Positions 33,596-42,730 of a DNA stretch of 64,000 nt are shown here, piece by piece. The notes beneath the pieces were generated by a model. The model did not search any database. It saw only the letters and a list, made by a program, of their open reading frames with translations, and had not been told where the DNA came from. Positions within the stretch are counted from its first letter, which is position 1. Every line of letters starts with the position of its first letter. Made by a program: the position numbers and the translations under genes. Source of the DNA: Aquibaculum sediminis (GTDB lineage: Bacteria > Pseudomonadota > Alphaproteobacteria > Kiloniellales > DSM-21159); the NCBI RefSeq assembly GCF_040712085.1, contig NZ_JBFCVK010000006.1, forward strand, positions 248,001 through 312,000, given 5' to 3'.

Positions 33596-34042
33596 ATGCA
33601 ACACCGCATCGTTCCCGACATTGTCAGCAATCAGGAACTCAGCATTCTTTCGCCAGAAACCACGGTGCGCGAGGCGACCGCGGTCATGGCCGAACGGGGC
33701 ATCAGCGCCGTCATGGTCGGCGAACCACAGAACCTGCTTGGAATCTTTACCGAACGCGATCTGGTGCGCCGTGTGGTCGCGACGGAAAGGGATCCCGCCG
33801 CCACCCGGCTCTCGGAAGTGATGACCGCGCAACCCTACACGCTACGCCCAGGCGATACGGCCGCCGAAGCGCTGCAGCGCATGCGAGCGAATGGCTTTCG
33901 CCATCTTCCGGTCCTCGATGGCAGCCAAATCGTGGGCATGGTCTCGATCCGCGACCTTTTCTCCGTGGTGCTCGAAGAGGTGGAGGACGACCTGCGCCAG
34001 CGCGATATGCTGCTGTTCGATACGGGCTATGGCCACGGCTGA
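33596..34042 (+). CDS. Stand-alone CBS-domain protein
   Basis: A 148-residue protein from the ATG at 33596, after GGGAGTAG. It is essentially one CBS pair: ETTVREATAVMAERGISAVMV, IFTERDLVRRVV, then GDTAAEALQRMRANGFRHLPVLDG and MVSIRDLF. Such proteins sense adenine nucleotides or S-adenosylmethionine and regulate partners. The partner is unknown; adjacency to a CBS-containing transporter is suggestive only. Confidence 0.85.
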   Translation: MQHRIVPDIVSNQELSILSPETTVREATAVMAERGISAVMVGEPQNLLGIFTERDLVRRVVATERDPAATRLSEVMTAQPYTLRPGDTAAEALQRMRANGFRHLPVLDGSQIVGMVSIRDLFSVVLEEVEDDLRQRDMLLFDTGYGHG

Positions 34043-34207
34043 GGCTGCTTGACCCCCGGCCGAGAGCGCCTAATCTGCCGCGGGAACGCATAACCCGCGC
34101 ACAGCCCACGTGCAGAACGCCTGCGCTTGTCAGAACAATTGAGCCCTCCCCTCGCGCGCCTGCCCGGCACGCCCGAACCCTGGGGACGGCTCGAGAGAGG
34201 ATGGTCC

Positions 34208-34780
34208 ATGCCCTTGTCGCCGCCGAGCGAACGTGAAGCCCTGCACAATCGGCAGTATGACTTTCACGGCTATCGACGCGCCGATGGCCTATGGGACATC
34301 GAGGGGCGGATTGTCGATACCAAGACCTACGGCTTCGACAATGAGCATCGCGGCCGGGTCGAGGCCGGTACACCGGTGCACGACATGCAGGTGCGCCTGA
34401 CGCTGGACGATTCCTTCACCGTCCGCGCCGTGGAGGCCGTCACCGACTCTTCGCCCTTTGAGATCTGCCCCGGCGCCACCCCGAACTACGAGCGGCTGGT
34501 TGGCATGCGCATCGCGCCGGGCTGGCGGGAGAAGCTGCGCCAGGAATTCGGCAGCACCGGCGGCTGCACCCACATCACGGAAATGCTCATGGCCATCGGC
34601 ACGGTAGCCTTCCAGACAATCATGCCCATCAAGAGTCGCGAAAGCGATCCCAGCAAGGCCCGGTCCGACAAAAAGCCGCGCCTGCTCAACAGTTGCCACG
34701 CCTTCGCCGCGGACGGCCCGGTTGTCGCGCGCCTCTGGCCCGAGCACTGGACGGGCAGCGAGAAGAAGAGCGCATCGTGA
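34208..34780 (+). CDS. DUF2889 family protein
   Basis: A 190-residue protein from the ATG at 34208 (after GAGAGG). It carries the family opening YRRADGLWDIEGRIVDTKTY and conserved cysteines in PFEICPGAT, GGCTHI and LLNSCHAF. It has no signal peptide or membrane helix. The biochemical role of DUF2889 is not known to me. It lies between the CBS gene and rsmB with no overlap. Confidence 0.85.
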   Translation: MPLSPPSEREALHNRQYDFHGYRRADGLWDIEGRIVDTKTYGFDNEHRGRVEAGTPVHDMQVRLTLDDSFTVRAVEAVTDSSPFEICPGATPNYERLVGMRIAPGWREKLRQEFGSTGGCTHITEMLMAIGTVAFQTIMPIKSRESDPSKARSDKKPRLLNSCHAFAADGPVVARLWPEHWTGSEKKSAS

Positions 34781-34844
34781 TACCTTTCTGGCACCACGGA
34801 CCGTGGACGCTGCAGCAACTGCCTGAACACTGTTGACCCCCCGG

Positions 34845-36140
34845 ATGCCCAACACCGATCCCCGCCGTCTCGCCCTGGATGTGATCCAGCCCGTCATTCA
34901 CCAGGGTGCCGGCCTGGAGGAGAGTTTCGCCGGCCATCCGCGCCTTGCGGCACTCAGCTCGCGGGACCGGGCTTTTGCCCGACATTTGGTCGCCACCACG
35001 CTGCGACGCCTGGGCGAGATCGATGCCGTGCTCGACGCCTTTCTCGAACGCCCGCTCACCGGCAAGCGCGCACGCGGGCAGGATCTGCTCCGCCTGGGCG
35101 CCGCTCAGCTGCTCTTCCTCGATACGCCGCCCCACGCGGCGGTGGCCACAAGTGTCACCCTGGCCCGCGCCGTGGGCCTGGAAGGCTTGGCGGGGCTGGT
35201 CAATGCTGTGCTCCGCCGGGTGGCTCAGGAGGGCAAAGCCCGCCTGGCCGCACTGGATGTCGACCGCCTGACTCTGCCAGCCTGGCTCTGGGACCGGCTG
35301 GTCGCCGCCTGCGGCGAACCCGCAGTGCGTGCGCTGGCCGCCGTCCAACGCCAGGAACCGCCACTCGATCTCAGCCTGCGCCGTCCGGAGGAGGCCGCCG
35401 AATGGGCCGAACGCCTGGGCGCCACGGTGTTGCCGGGCAACAGCCTGCGCCTGCAGGCAGGCAGCGGCGAGATCCGACGATTGGCGGGATACGACGAGGG
35501 CGCCTGGTGGGTTCAGGACGTGGCCGCCGCCCTGCCCGTCCGCCTGCTGGCGCCTCAGGCCGGAGAGACCATTGCCGACCTCTGCGCCGCGCCAGGCGGA
35601 AAGACGTTGCAGCTCGCCGCAGCCGGGGCGGAGACCTTTGCCATCGAACTGCACGCCCGCCGTCTGGCATTGATCCAGGACAACCTGAGGCGCACCGGCC
35701 TCTCGGCCGCCTGTGTTCAGGGCGACGCCGCGACCTGGAAGCCGCCCCAGCCGCTGGACGCGGTGCTGCTCGACGCCCCCTGCAGTGCCACCGGCACCCT
35801 GCGCCGGCATCCCGACGTGGCTTTGCACCGCAACGAGCGGGAGCTGAATGCCCTCACCAAGCTACAGTCGCGGCTCTTGGCCCACGCCGTCAAACAGCTC
35901 CGTCCGGGCGGTCGCCTTATCTATGCCGTCTGCTCGCTGCTGCCCGAAGAGGGGCCGGAGCGCATCGCCGCACTTCTGTCCTCCGGAGCCCCCCTGGCCG
36001 TGGAGCCGGCCGCGCCGCAAGACTTCGGCCTGCCTGCCGAAGCCGCCAGCCCGGAAGGAGGCCTGCGCACGCTTCCCGGCTTCTGGGCCGAGCGCGGCGG
36101 CATGGACGGCTTCTACACCTGCCGACTGCGGCGGCTTTGA
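34845..36140 (+). CDS. rsmB: 16S rRNA (cytosine-967) methyltransferase RsmB
   Basis: A 431-residue enzyme from the ATG at 34845 (a TTG at 34833 is also in frame). The N-terminal 140 residues form a NusB-like RNA-binding domain (LALDVIQPVIHQGAGLEES). The SAM domain shows DLCAAPGGKTLQLAAAG, and the two catalytic cysteines lie in DAPCSATGTLRRHPD and AVCSLLPEEG. It makes m5C in the small-subunit rRNA. It is followed by rpe at 32 bases. Confidence 0.92.
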   Translation: MPNTDPRRLALDVIQPVIHQGAGLEESFAGHPRLAALSSRDRAFARHLVATTLRRLGEIDAVLDAFLERPLTGKRARGQDLLRLGAAQLLFLDTPPHAAVATSVTLARAVGLEGLAGLVNAVLRRVAQEGKARLAALDVDRLTLPAWLWDRLVAACGEPAVRALAAVQRQEPPLDLSLRRPEEAAEWAERLGATVLPGNSLRLQAGSGEIRRLAGYDEGAWWVQDVAAALPVRLLAPQAGETIADLCAAPGGKTLQLAAAGAETFAIELHARRLALIQDNLRRTGLSAACVQGDAATWKPPQPLDAVLLDAPCSATGTLRRHPDVALHRNERELNALTKLQSRLLAHAVKQLRPGGRLIYAVCSLLPEEGPERIAALLSSGAPLAVEPAAPQDFGLPAEAASPEGGLRTLPGFWAERGGMDGFYTCRLRRL

Positions 36141-36172
36141 CCTGCCGCAGACCTGCTGATAGGTAACGCTTC

Positions 36173-36838
36173 ATGCCCCAGTCATTGAAAATCTCTCCCT
36201 CCATCCTCTCCGCCGACTTTGCCCGGCTGGGGGAGGAGGTCGCTGCCGTCAGCCAGGCCGGCGCGGACTATATCCACGTGGACGTCATGGACGGGCACTT
36301 CGTGCCCAACATTACCATCGGCCCGCAGGTGGTTAAGGCACTGCGCCCGCACAGCGCTCTCCCCTTCGACGTGCATCTGATGATTGCGCCCGTGGACCTC
36401 TATATTGCCGACTTCGCGGAGGCCGGTGCCGACATCATTACCGTGCATCCCGAAGCCGGACCGCACCTGCACCGTACGATCCAGCTCATCAAGGCGCAGG
36501 GCAAGAAGGCCGGTGTGTCGCTCAACCCCGGGACACCGGTGGAGGTTCTCGATCCCATCCTCGAGGACCTGGACCTGGTGCTGATCATGAGCGTCAATCC
36601 AGGCTTCGGTGGCCAATCCTTCATCCCCTCGGCGCTGCGCAAGATCGAAGCGGTACGCAAGCGCATCGACAGCCTGGGCAAGACCATCGACCTGGAGGTC
36701 GACGGTGGGATCAACGAGGAAACGGCGCGCCAGGCCATAGCCGCCGGGGCCGACGTCCTCGTCGCCGGCACTGCGACCTTCCGCGGCGGGCCCGAGGCCT
36801 ATGCAGCCAACATTCGTCGCCTGCGCGGCGAGGCCTGA
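36173..36838 (+). CDS. rpe: Ribulose-phosphate 3-epimerase
   Basis: A 221-residue TIM barrel. Characteristic text: SPSILSADFARLGEE, HVDVMDGHFVPNITIGP, FDVHLMI, LIMSVNPGFGGQSFIPSAL and EVDGGINEETA, containing the metal-binding histidines and catalytic aspartates. It interconverts ribulose 5-phosphate and xylulose 5-phosphate in the pentose phosphate pathway. It lies between rsmB and the heparinase-like gene. Confidence 0.96.
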   Translation: MPQSLKISPSILSADFARLGEEVAAVSQAGADYIHVDVMDGHFVPNITIGPQVVKALRPHSALPFDVHLMIAPVDLYIADFAEAGADIITVHPEAGPHLHRTIQLIKAQGKKAGVSLNPGTPVEVLDPILEDLDLVLIMSVNPGFGGQSFIPSALRKIEAVRKRIDSLGKTIDLEVDGGINEETARQAIAAGADVLVAGTATFRGGPEAYAANIRRLRGEA

Positions 36839-36853
36839 GCCGAGGTGACTGCG

Positions 36854-38653
36854 GTGGCCGAGGAGCCCCGGACCGCTGCGCCGCCTCAATCCGTGCGCCC
36901 ACCACCGGCGCGCAGCAAGCGGGGTTCAGACGCCGTTCGGCCCGACCCCGGCTTTCTCGACCATCTCAGGGCGCTGCGCGCCATGCCGCGCGGGCTGCTT
37001 CTCGGCCGGATCGCCTATCGGCTGCGACGGCCCTTCATGGCTCTGCCCTTCTATGTCGCGCTGTTGCCCGGCTCGCGCGCCGCGCAGCCGCTGGCCCTGC
37101 CGCCTGATCCCTGGCCCGGCGATGCCGCCCAGGGCGCGGCGCTGGTGGAGGGGCGCTTTCGCTTTGCCGGCCTGGCCCTGCGCGAGCCGAAGCCCTTGTG
37201 GAAGCCGCGCGGCGCCACCAGCGAGTGGCAGGCGGAAATGCACGCCTTTGCCTGGCTGCGCGACCTGCGCGCGTGCAATGGCGACGCCGCCCGCCGCCTG
37301 GCCCGCAGCATGACGGCGGAGTGGATCGAGACCTTCGGGAGCCGCTGGAGCGAGCCCGCCTGGGAGCCTCTGGTGGTCGGCCGCCGCCTGTCGCACTGGA
37401 TGGGCCAGTACGACTTCTTCGCCAGTTCCGGGGAGATCGAGTTCCGCAAGGCATTGCTGAACAGTGCCGCGCGGCAAGCGAACCATCTCGCGCGCGTGCT
37501 TCCGGCCGGCCTGGCCGGTGCCGATCTCATCCTTGCCGTGCGCGGCCTGGCCCTGGCCGGCACCTGTCTGCCGGGGGGCGAGAAGTGGCTGCACCGGGCG
37601 CTCGACCTTCTGGTTAACGAGCTGCCTGAGCAGATTCTGCCCGACGGCGGACACTGCGAGCGCAGCCCCGCCCGGCACCTGGGCGTGCTGCGCGACCTGG
37701 TCGACATCAAGTCCACCCTGCATGCCGCCGGCGTCGAACCGCCGGGGGAACTGCAGCTTGCCATCGAGTCCATGGGGCCGACGCTACGCCTCTATCAGCA
37801 TGGCGACGGCGGCCTGGGGCTGTTCAACGGCTCGCAGGCTGAACAGGGCTTCAAGGTGGACATGGTGCTGCGCCGCGCCGATGCCCGCCGGCGTCCGCGC
37901 CTTTCCGCCCCACAGACCGGCTTCCAACGCATCCAGGCCGGCCGCACCCTGGTGATGGTCGATGCCGGTGTCCCGGCGCCGCCGGGCCTCGACCGCTATG
38001 CCCACGCCGGCACGCTGGCCATGGAGGTGAGCGTCGGGCGTGAACGGCTGGTGGTAAACTGCGGTGCTCCCGGGGCTGGCGCTGCGGGCCGGCACTGGCG
38101 TCAGGCGGTGCGGGCCACCGCGGCGCACTCGACCCTCACACTGGCGGAAACCAATTCCGCGGCCCTGGCCACCCGCAAGCACTTCCTCGGGCCCAGCCTG
38201 CTGCAACGGCCCGAGACGGTACACTGCCGCCGCGAGGAGCAGGAAGGCGCCGCCCTGCTCGAAATGCAGCACGACGGCTACCGCCTGCCCTATGGCGCCA
38301 TTCATCACCGGCGGCTCTATCTGGGGCCCGGCGGCGATGACCTGCGCGGCGAGGACCGCGTCGAGGTGCTGGATCCCGACAAGGCGGTCGGACTGCCCTA
38401 TGCCATCCGCTTTCATCTCCATCCGGACGTGCAGGCCGCGCTTCTGACTGGCGGCGGCGTGCTGCTGCGCCTGCCCAAGGGCGGCGGCTGGCGTCTGCGC
38501 GCCGCCGGCGCCGAGGAATTGACCCTGGAGGAGAGCATCTACTTCGGTGACGGTGAAGCCCGGCGCACCACCCAACTCGTCCTCTTCGGGCATCTCGACA
38601 CCAAGGGGGCCCAGGTGAAATGGGCCCTGCATCGAGAAACCACGCCGCGTTAA
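36854..38653 (+). CDS. Heparinase II/III family protein
   Basis: A 599-residue protein. The GTG at 36854 has GAGGTG six bases before it and is preferred over the GTG at 36845. The N-terminal half is an alpha-toroid (SRWSEPAWEPLVVGRRLSHWMGQ). The C-terminal beta-sandwich contains GDGGLGLFNGS, AHSTLTLAETNSA and HDGYRLPYGAIHHRRLYL, the Hepar_II_III block. No clear signal peptide is visible, which is odd for a polysaccharide lyase. This alphaproteobacterial type sits beside purH and rpe, and its substrate is unknown. Confidence 0.85.
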   Translation: MAEEPRTAAPPQSVRPPPARSKRGSDAVRPDPGFLDHLRALRAMPRGLLLGRIAYRLRRPFMALPFYVALLPGSRAAQPLALPPDPWPGDAAQGAALVEGRFRFAGLALREPKPLWKPRGATSEWQAEMHAFAWLRDLRACNGDAARRLARSMTAEWIETFGSRWSEPAWEPLVVGRRLSHWMGQYDFFASSGEIEFRKALLNSAARQANHLARVLPAGLAGADLILAVRGLALAGTCLPGGEKWLHRALDLLVNELPEQILPDGGHCERSPARHLGVLRDLVDIKSTLHAAGVEPPGELQLAIESMGPTLRLYQHGDGGLGLFNGSQAEQGFKVDMVLRRADARRRPRLSAPQTGFQRIQAGRTLVMVDAGVPAPPGLDRYAHAGTLAMEVSVGRERLVVNCGAPGAGAAGRHWRQAVRATAAHSTLTLAETNSAALATRKHFLGPSLLQRPETVHCRREEQEGAALLEMQHDGYRLPYGAIHHRRLYLGPGGDDLRGEDRVEVLDPDKAVGLPYAIRFHLHPDVQAALLTGGGVLLRLPKGGGWRLRAAGAEELTLEESIYFGDGEARRTTQLVLFGHLDTKGAQVKWALHRETTPR

Positions 38654-38716
38654 CCTCATTCTGCCTGAAGGCACCATGAGCCGTTCCGGTGCCGCAAACC
38701 AAATGTGGAGCAACCC

Positions 38717-40288
38717 ATGACCAGCGAAGCCCCTGTCAAGATCGAGCGCGCCCTACTCTCCGTCAGTGACAAGAGCGGTCTGGCGAATCTCGGGCGCGGC
38801 CTGGCGGCGCGTGGCGTGGAGGTGCTGTCGACCGGGGGGTCGGCCAAGGCGCTGCGCGATGTGGGCATTCCGGTGATCGAGGTTGCCGACTACACCGGCT
38901 TCCCGGAGATCATGGACGGGCGGGTCAAGACCCTGCATCCCAAGATCCATGGCGGCCTGCTCGGACGCCGCGATCTCGAAAGCCACCGCCAGGCCATGAC
39001 CGAGCACGGCATCGGCCGTATCGACCTCTTGGCCGTCAACCTCTATCCCTTCCGCGAAACGCTGGCCAGTGGGGCCGATCGCGCCACCTGCATCGAAAAC
39101 ATCGACATCGGCGGACCGGCCATGATCCGCGCGGCAGCCAAGAACCACAGTGGCGTGGTCGTTCTTACCGATCCGGCCGACTACGAGGCCGTCATGGATG
39201 AAATACGGACCAACGACGGCAAGGTCAGCGCCGCTACCTGCCGACGGCTTGCGGCAAAGGCCTATGCCTGCACCGCGGCCTACGACGCGGCAATCGCCGC
39301 CTGGATGAGCGAGCAGAAAGAAGCCGCCCTGCCGGCCAACCTGACCCTGGCGGCCGAGCGGGTGCAGACACTGCGCTACGGCGAGAACCCGCACCAACAG
39401 GCGGCCTTCTATCGCTACGGCACGGCACGGCCCGGCGTCGCCACCGCCGAGCAGCTTCAGGGCAAGGAGCTCAGCTACAACAACCTCAACGACACCGACG
39501 CTGCCTTCGAGGCGGTCTGCGAGTTCGAGAAGCCGGCTGTGGTGATCGTCAAGCACGCCAACCCCTGCGGTGTCGCCGAAGGCACGACCTCGGCCGAAGC
39601 CTATCGGCGGGCGCTGGCCTGCGATCCGATCAGCGCCTATGGCGGCATCGTCGCACTCAATCGCCCGCTGGACGCGGAGACTGCGAGCCTGATCGTGCAG
39701 GTCTTTGCCGAAGTGGTGATCGCGCCGGAGATCGAGCCCGCCGCCCAGGAAGTGCTCGCCGGCAAGAAGAACCTGCGCCTCCTGCGCACCGGCAGCCTAC
39801 CCGACCCGGCCGCGCCCGGCTTGGCCATGAAGTCCCTGGCCGGCGGGCTGCTGCTCCAGGAGCGCGACCACGGCCGCATTGCGCCCGGCGACCTCAAGGT
39901 GGTGACGCAGCGCACACCAAGCGATGCCGAACTGGCCGATCTGCTGTTTGCCTTCCGCGTGGCGAAGCACGTCAAATCCAACGCCATCGTCTACGCCAAG
40001 GACGGACGCACCATCGGCATCGGCGCCGGCCAGATGAGCCGGGTCGATTCCAGCCGCATTGCCGCCTGGAAGGCCCGCGAAGCCGGCGGCGAGGAGGCCA
40101 CCAAAGGCAGCGTCGTCGCCTCGGACGCCTTCTTCCCCTTTGCCGACGGGCTGCAGGCGGCCATCGATGCCGGCGCGACCGCGGTGATCCAGCCCGGCGG
40201 CTCCATGCGCGACGAAGAGGTGATCGCCGCCGCCGACGCCGCCGGCCTGGCCATGGTCTTCACCGGAATGCGCCACTTCCGGCATTGA
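38717..40288 (+). CDS. purH: Bifunctional AICAR formyltransferase/IMP cyclohydrolase PurH
   Basis: A 523-residue enzyme from the ATG at 38717 (after GTGGAGC). The N-terminal MGS-like cyclohydrolase domain begins RALLSVSDKSGLANLGRGL and contains STGGSAKALRD and GRVKTLHPKIHGGLLGRR. The formyltransferase domain has LRYGENPHQQAAFYR, VKHANPCGVAEG and the C-terminal SDAFFPFADGL and QPGGSMRD. It performs the last two steps of IMP synthesis. It converges with the DUF4139 gene. Confidence 0.96.
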   Translation: MTSEAPVKIERALLSVSDKSGLANLGRGLAARGVEVLSTGGSAKALRDVGIPVIEVADYTGFPEIMDGRVKTLHPKIHGGLLGRRDLESHRQAMTEHGIGRIDLLAVNLYPFRETLASGADRATCIENIDIGGPAMIRAAAKNHSGVVVLTDPADYEAVMDEIRTNDGKVSAATCRRLAAKAYACTAAYDAAIAAWMSEQKEAALPANLTLAAERVQTLRYGENPHQQAAFYRYGTARPGVATAEQLQGKELSYNNLNDTDAAFEAVCEFEKPAVVIVKHANPCGVAEGTTSAEAYRRALACDPISAYGGIVALNRPLDAETASLIVQVFAEVVIAPEIEPAAQEVLAGKKNLRLLRTGSLPDPAAPGLAMKSLAGGLLLQERDHGRIAPGDLKVVTQRTPSDAELADLLFAFRVAKHVKSNAIVYAKDGRTIGIGAGQMSRVDSSRIAAWKAREAGGEEATKGSVVASDAFFPFADGLQAAIDAGATAVIQPGGSMRDEEVIAAADAAGLAMVFTGMRHFRH

Positions 40289-40316
40289 TCGCGCCCCATC
40301 CGGAGCAGCCCCTGGA

Positions 40317-41723
40317 TCAGCGGTTCACTCGGACGCGGTAGGTCAGGGTGGTTTCGCCCTCTGCCGGCACGCTCAGGGTCCAGACCGGGCGTTGAACGCT
40401 TTCGGCTTCGTGGGGGGCGCTTTCTTCGAGGATGCGCGCGCCCTGGGGCAGCTGGCCAGCCACCTCGACGGTCACCTCTTCTGTCTTGGCATTGCGGATC
40501 GTGACCTCGCCTGCGGTCTCGTAGCTGCTGTCCGACAGGCGTTCGAATGCGGTCTGGCGCGTCGTGGCGGTGACGTCGAAGGCCTCGCCCAGGCGCAGTG
40601 CCAGTTCACCGCCGACGGGGGTGTGGCTGATCCGGGTCTCGCCGGCAAAGAGGCTCGGGCCCTCAGCGACCGGCTCATAGACGCGTAGCGTGCCGGCCGG
40701 CAGCGGCCGCGCCGGCTCGCCCTCGTTCGTGAAGGTCAGGTGCAGTCCTGCGCTCACCGGCCCGCGGCGCTCCTGCCCGCCGGCGGTGACCAGGCCCTCG
40801 AAGCGATAGCTGCGCTCCACCGCAACGCCCTCCTGGCGGAAGAGGCCGACGCGCTTGCGCTCGCCCGGCAGCAGGTCGACCTCCCGCCCGGTATCGAAAA
40901 GATAGCGATCGGAAACGGCTTCCGGGGCCGGCATGCTGTCGAAGGCCACGGCCGACTCGGCTCTTGCCTGAAGCATCATGCTCCTGGGCGCCACCTCCGG
41001 GCCACTCTGGGCCACCGACCCGGCCACCAGGCGCAGGTGCGCGCGCCGATAGGGTGCCTGGGTGTCGTTCGCGAGCGTCGCCCAGCCCTCGAGCATCAGG
41101 CGATCCTCCTCCGCGTGCAGGGTGGCCACGTAGTCGGCCTCCCAGCTCAGGCCGCGGGTGAGATAGGCGAAGGCCAGTTCCTGCGGTCCGTCGCTTTCGG
41201 TCTGTACGGCCATGCCAAGCTGCGGCTCGGCGTGCAGGCCTTCCGGCAGGTCGAGCAGCACGATGCGCCCCGGCGGATCGATCTCGATGCGCTCGCCCAC
41301 ACGCAGCACCGGGCCGGCGGCCATGGACAGCAGCGTGGCCGCTTCGCTGCGCTCCCCGCCTTCCTCGTCCTGGGTCACCAGCCGCACCTGCTGCCCCACC
41401 GCCCGGCGGAGCAGTTCATGCGGGGTCAGGTCGGCGGGAAGCAGGGACTGCTCCAGTATGCGCAATCCCTCTTCCTCCGCCTGCAAGGCGAGGCTGCCGC
41501 CGATGAGCCTGTCGCTCACCCCGGCGATGGCAAGGCGGTTTTCGCCCTGAACCAAAGGAACCCAGCGGTTGTCGTGCACCAGGGCCAGATCGTCCTGGTA
41601 CAGAGTGATGGAAAGGCCCTGCTGCGCCTGCAGCGCCACGGCTCGTTCCTGTGCCGCCAATGGTGCAGCGGCCAGCAGGCTGGCAGCCAGCGTGCCGCAG
41701 AGGAGCTTCGCGCCCTTGGTCAT
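40317..41723 (-). CDS. DUF4139 domain-containing exported protein
   Basis: A 468-residue protein from the ATG at 41723, which begins a signal peptide (MTKGAKLLCGTLAASLLAAA ending AAQ). The mature part has an N-terminal segment (LSITLYQDDLALVHDNR) and a C-terminal beta-rich DUF4139 region (AYLTRGLSWEADYVATLHAEE, ending LTYRVRVNR). It has no catalytic motif and few cysteines. Function is unknown; it is probably periplasmic or outer-membrane associated. Confidence 0.85.
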   Translation of the reverse strand: MTKGAKLLCGTLAASLLAAAPLAAQERAVALQAQQGLSITLYQDDLALVHDNRWVPLVQGENRLAIAGVSDRLIGGSLALQAEEEGLRILEQSLLPADLTPHELLRRAVGQQVRLVTQDEEGGERSEAATLLSMAAGPVLRVGERIEIDPPGRIVLLDLPEGLHAEPQLGMAVQTESDGPQELAFAYLTRGLSWEADYVATLHAEEDRLMLEGWATLANDTQAPYRRAHLRLVAGSVAQSGPEVAPRSMMLQARAESAVAFDSMPAPEAVSDRYLFDTGREVDLLPGERKRVGLFRQEGVAVERSYRFEGLVTAGGQERRGPVSAGLHLTFTNEGEPARPLPAGTLRVYEPVAEGPSLFAGETRISHTPVGGELALRLGEAFDVTATTRQTAFERLSDSSYETAGEVTIRNAKTEEVTVEVAGQLPQGARILEESAPHEAESVQRPVWTLSVPAEGETTLTYRVRVNR

Positions 41724-41793
41724 TCCGGCGTCTCCGATTGCTTTTGAACTGCCCGGCACGTTCCGCCCGGAATGCGGCGTCAGTTTGGCCCGA

Positions 41794-42387
41794 TCATGCC
41801 GGCTTGCGGGCGGAAAAGGCGGCGAGCAGCGTTCCGTCGTCCAGATAGTCCAGGTCCCCGCCCACCGGGACACCCTGCCCCAGCCGGGTCACCTGGACCG
41901 GCAGGCCAGCCAGGCGTTCGGCGAGATAGTGCGCGGTGGTCTGGCCATCGACCGTGGCACTCAACGCCAGCACGATCTCCTTGACCGCCGGATCGCGCGC
42001 CCGTCGCCACAGGCTGTCGAGATTGAGCTGTTCCGGCCCGCGACCATCCAGGGCGGAAAGGCAGCCACCAAGCACGTGATAGCGCCCCTTGAAGGCACCG
42101 CTGCGTTCCAGGGCCCAGAGATCGCCCACCTCTTCCACGACGCACAAGGCGCTCAGGTCCCGCACCGGATCACGGCAGATGCGGCAGGGATCGCTGTCGT
42201 CGAGGTTGCCGCAGACATGACAGGGGCGGATGCGCTCCGCCGCACGCGAAAGTGCTTCGGCCAGCGGCAGCAGGCTCTGCTCGCGACGCTGCAGCAGATA
42301 AAGCGCGGTGCGGCGGGCCGAACGCGGTCCCAGCCCCGGCAGGCGCGCGAGCTGTTGAATCAGTCGATCGATTTCTGAAGGCGCCAT
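41794..42387 (-). CDS. recR: Recombination mediator RecR
   Basis: A 197-residue protein from the ATG at 42387 (an upstream TTG is in frame). It has the helix-hairpin-helix LARLPGLGPRSARRTALYLL, the zinc finger CHVCGN-CRICRD, and the Toprim motif ALCVVEEVGDLWALE. It loads RecA at gaps with RecF/RecO. dnaX-ybaB-recR is a conserved order. Confidence 0.95.
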   Translation of the reverse strand: MAPSEIDRLIQQLARLPGLGPRSARRTALYLLQRREQSLLPLAEALSRAAERIRPCHVCGNLDDSDPCRICRDPVRDLSALCVVEEVGDLWALERSGAFKGRYHVLGGCLSALDGRGPEQLNLDSLWRRARDPAVKEIVLALSATVDGQTTAHYLAERLAGLPVQVTRLGQGVPVGGDLDYLDDGTLLAAFSARKPA

Positions 42388-42406
42388 GACGGCCGGCGAC
42401 AAGACC

Positions 42407-42730
42407 TCAGAACGGCAGCTTGAAGCCCGGGGGCAGGTTCATTCCGCCGGTGAGCTTCTCCATCTCGTCCTGCATGTAGGTCTCGACCTTGCCGCGCGCG
42501 TCGTTCACCGCCGCGGCAATCAGGTCTTCCAGGACCTCCACGTCCTCGGGGTCGACGAGGCTGGGATCGATCTTGACCGCCCGCACCTCGTGCTTGCCGT
42601 TGATGGTGACCTGGATCATGCCGCCGCCGGACTGGCCGACCACCTCGGTCTCCTGCAGGCGCTGCTGCATCTCCGCCATGCGGGACTGCATCTCCTGGGC
42701 CTGCTTCATCATCTGGCCGAGATTCTTCAT
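42407..42730 (-). CDS. ybaB: YbaB/EbfC nucleoid-associated protein
   Basis: A 107-residue DNA-binding protein. MKNLGQMMKQAQEMQSRMAE and GMIQVTINGKHEVRAVKIDP are family signatures, as are the DLIAAAVNDA and GGMNLPPGF segments. It overlaps the end of dnaX by four bases and precedes recR by 19. Confidence 0.95.
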   Translation of the reverse strand: MKNLGQMMKQAQEMQSRMAEMQQRLQETEVVGQSGGGMIQVTINGKHEVRAVKIDPSLVDPEDVEVLEDLIAAAVNDARGKVETYMQDEMEKLTGGMNLPPGFKLPF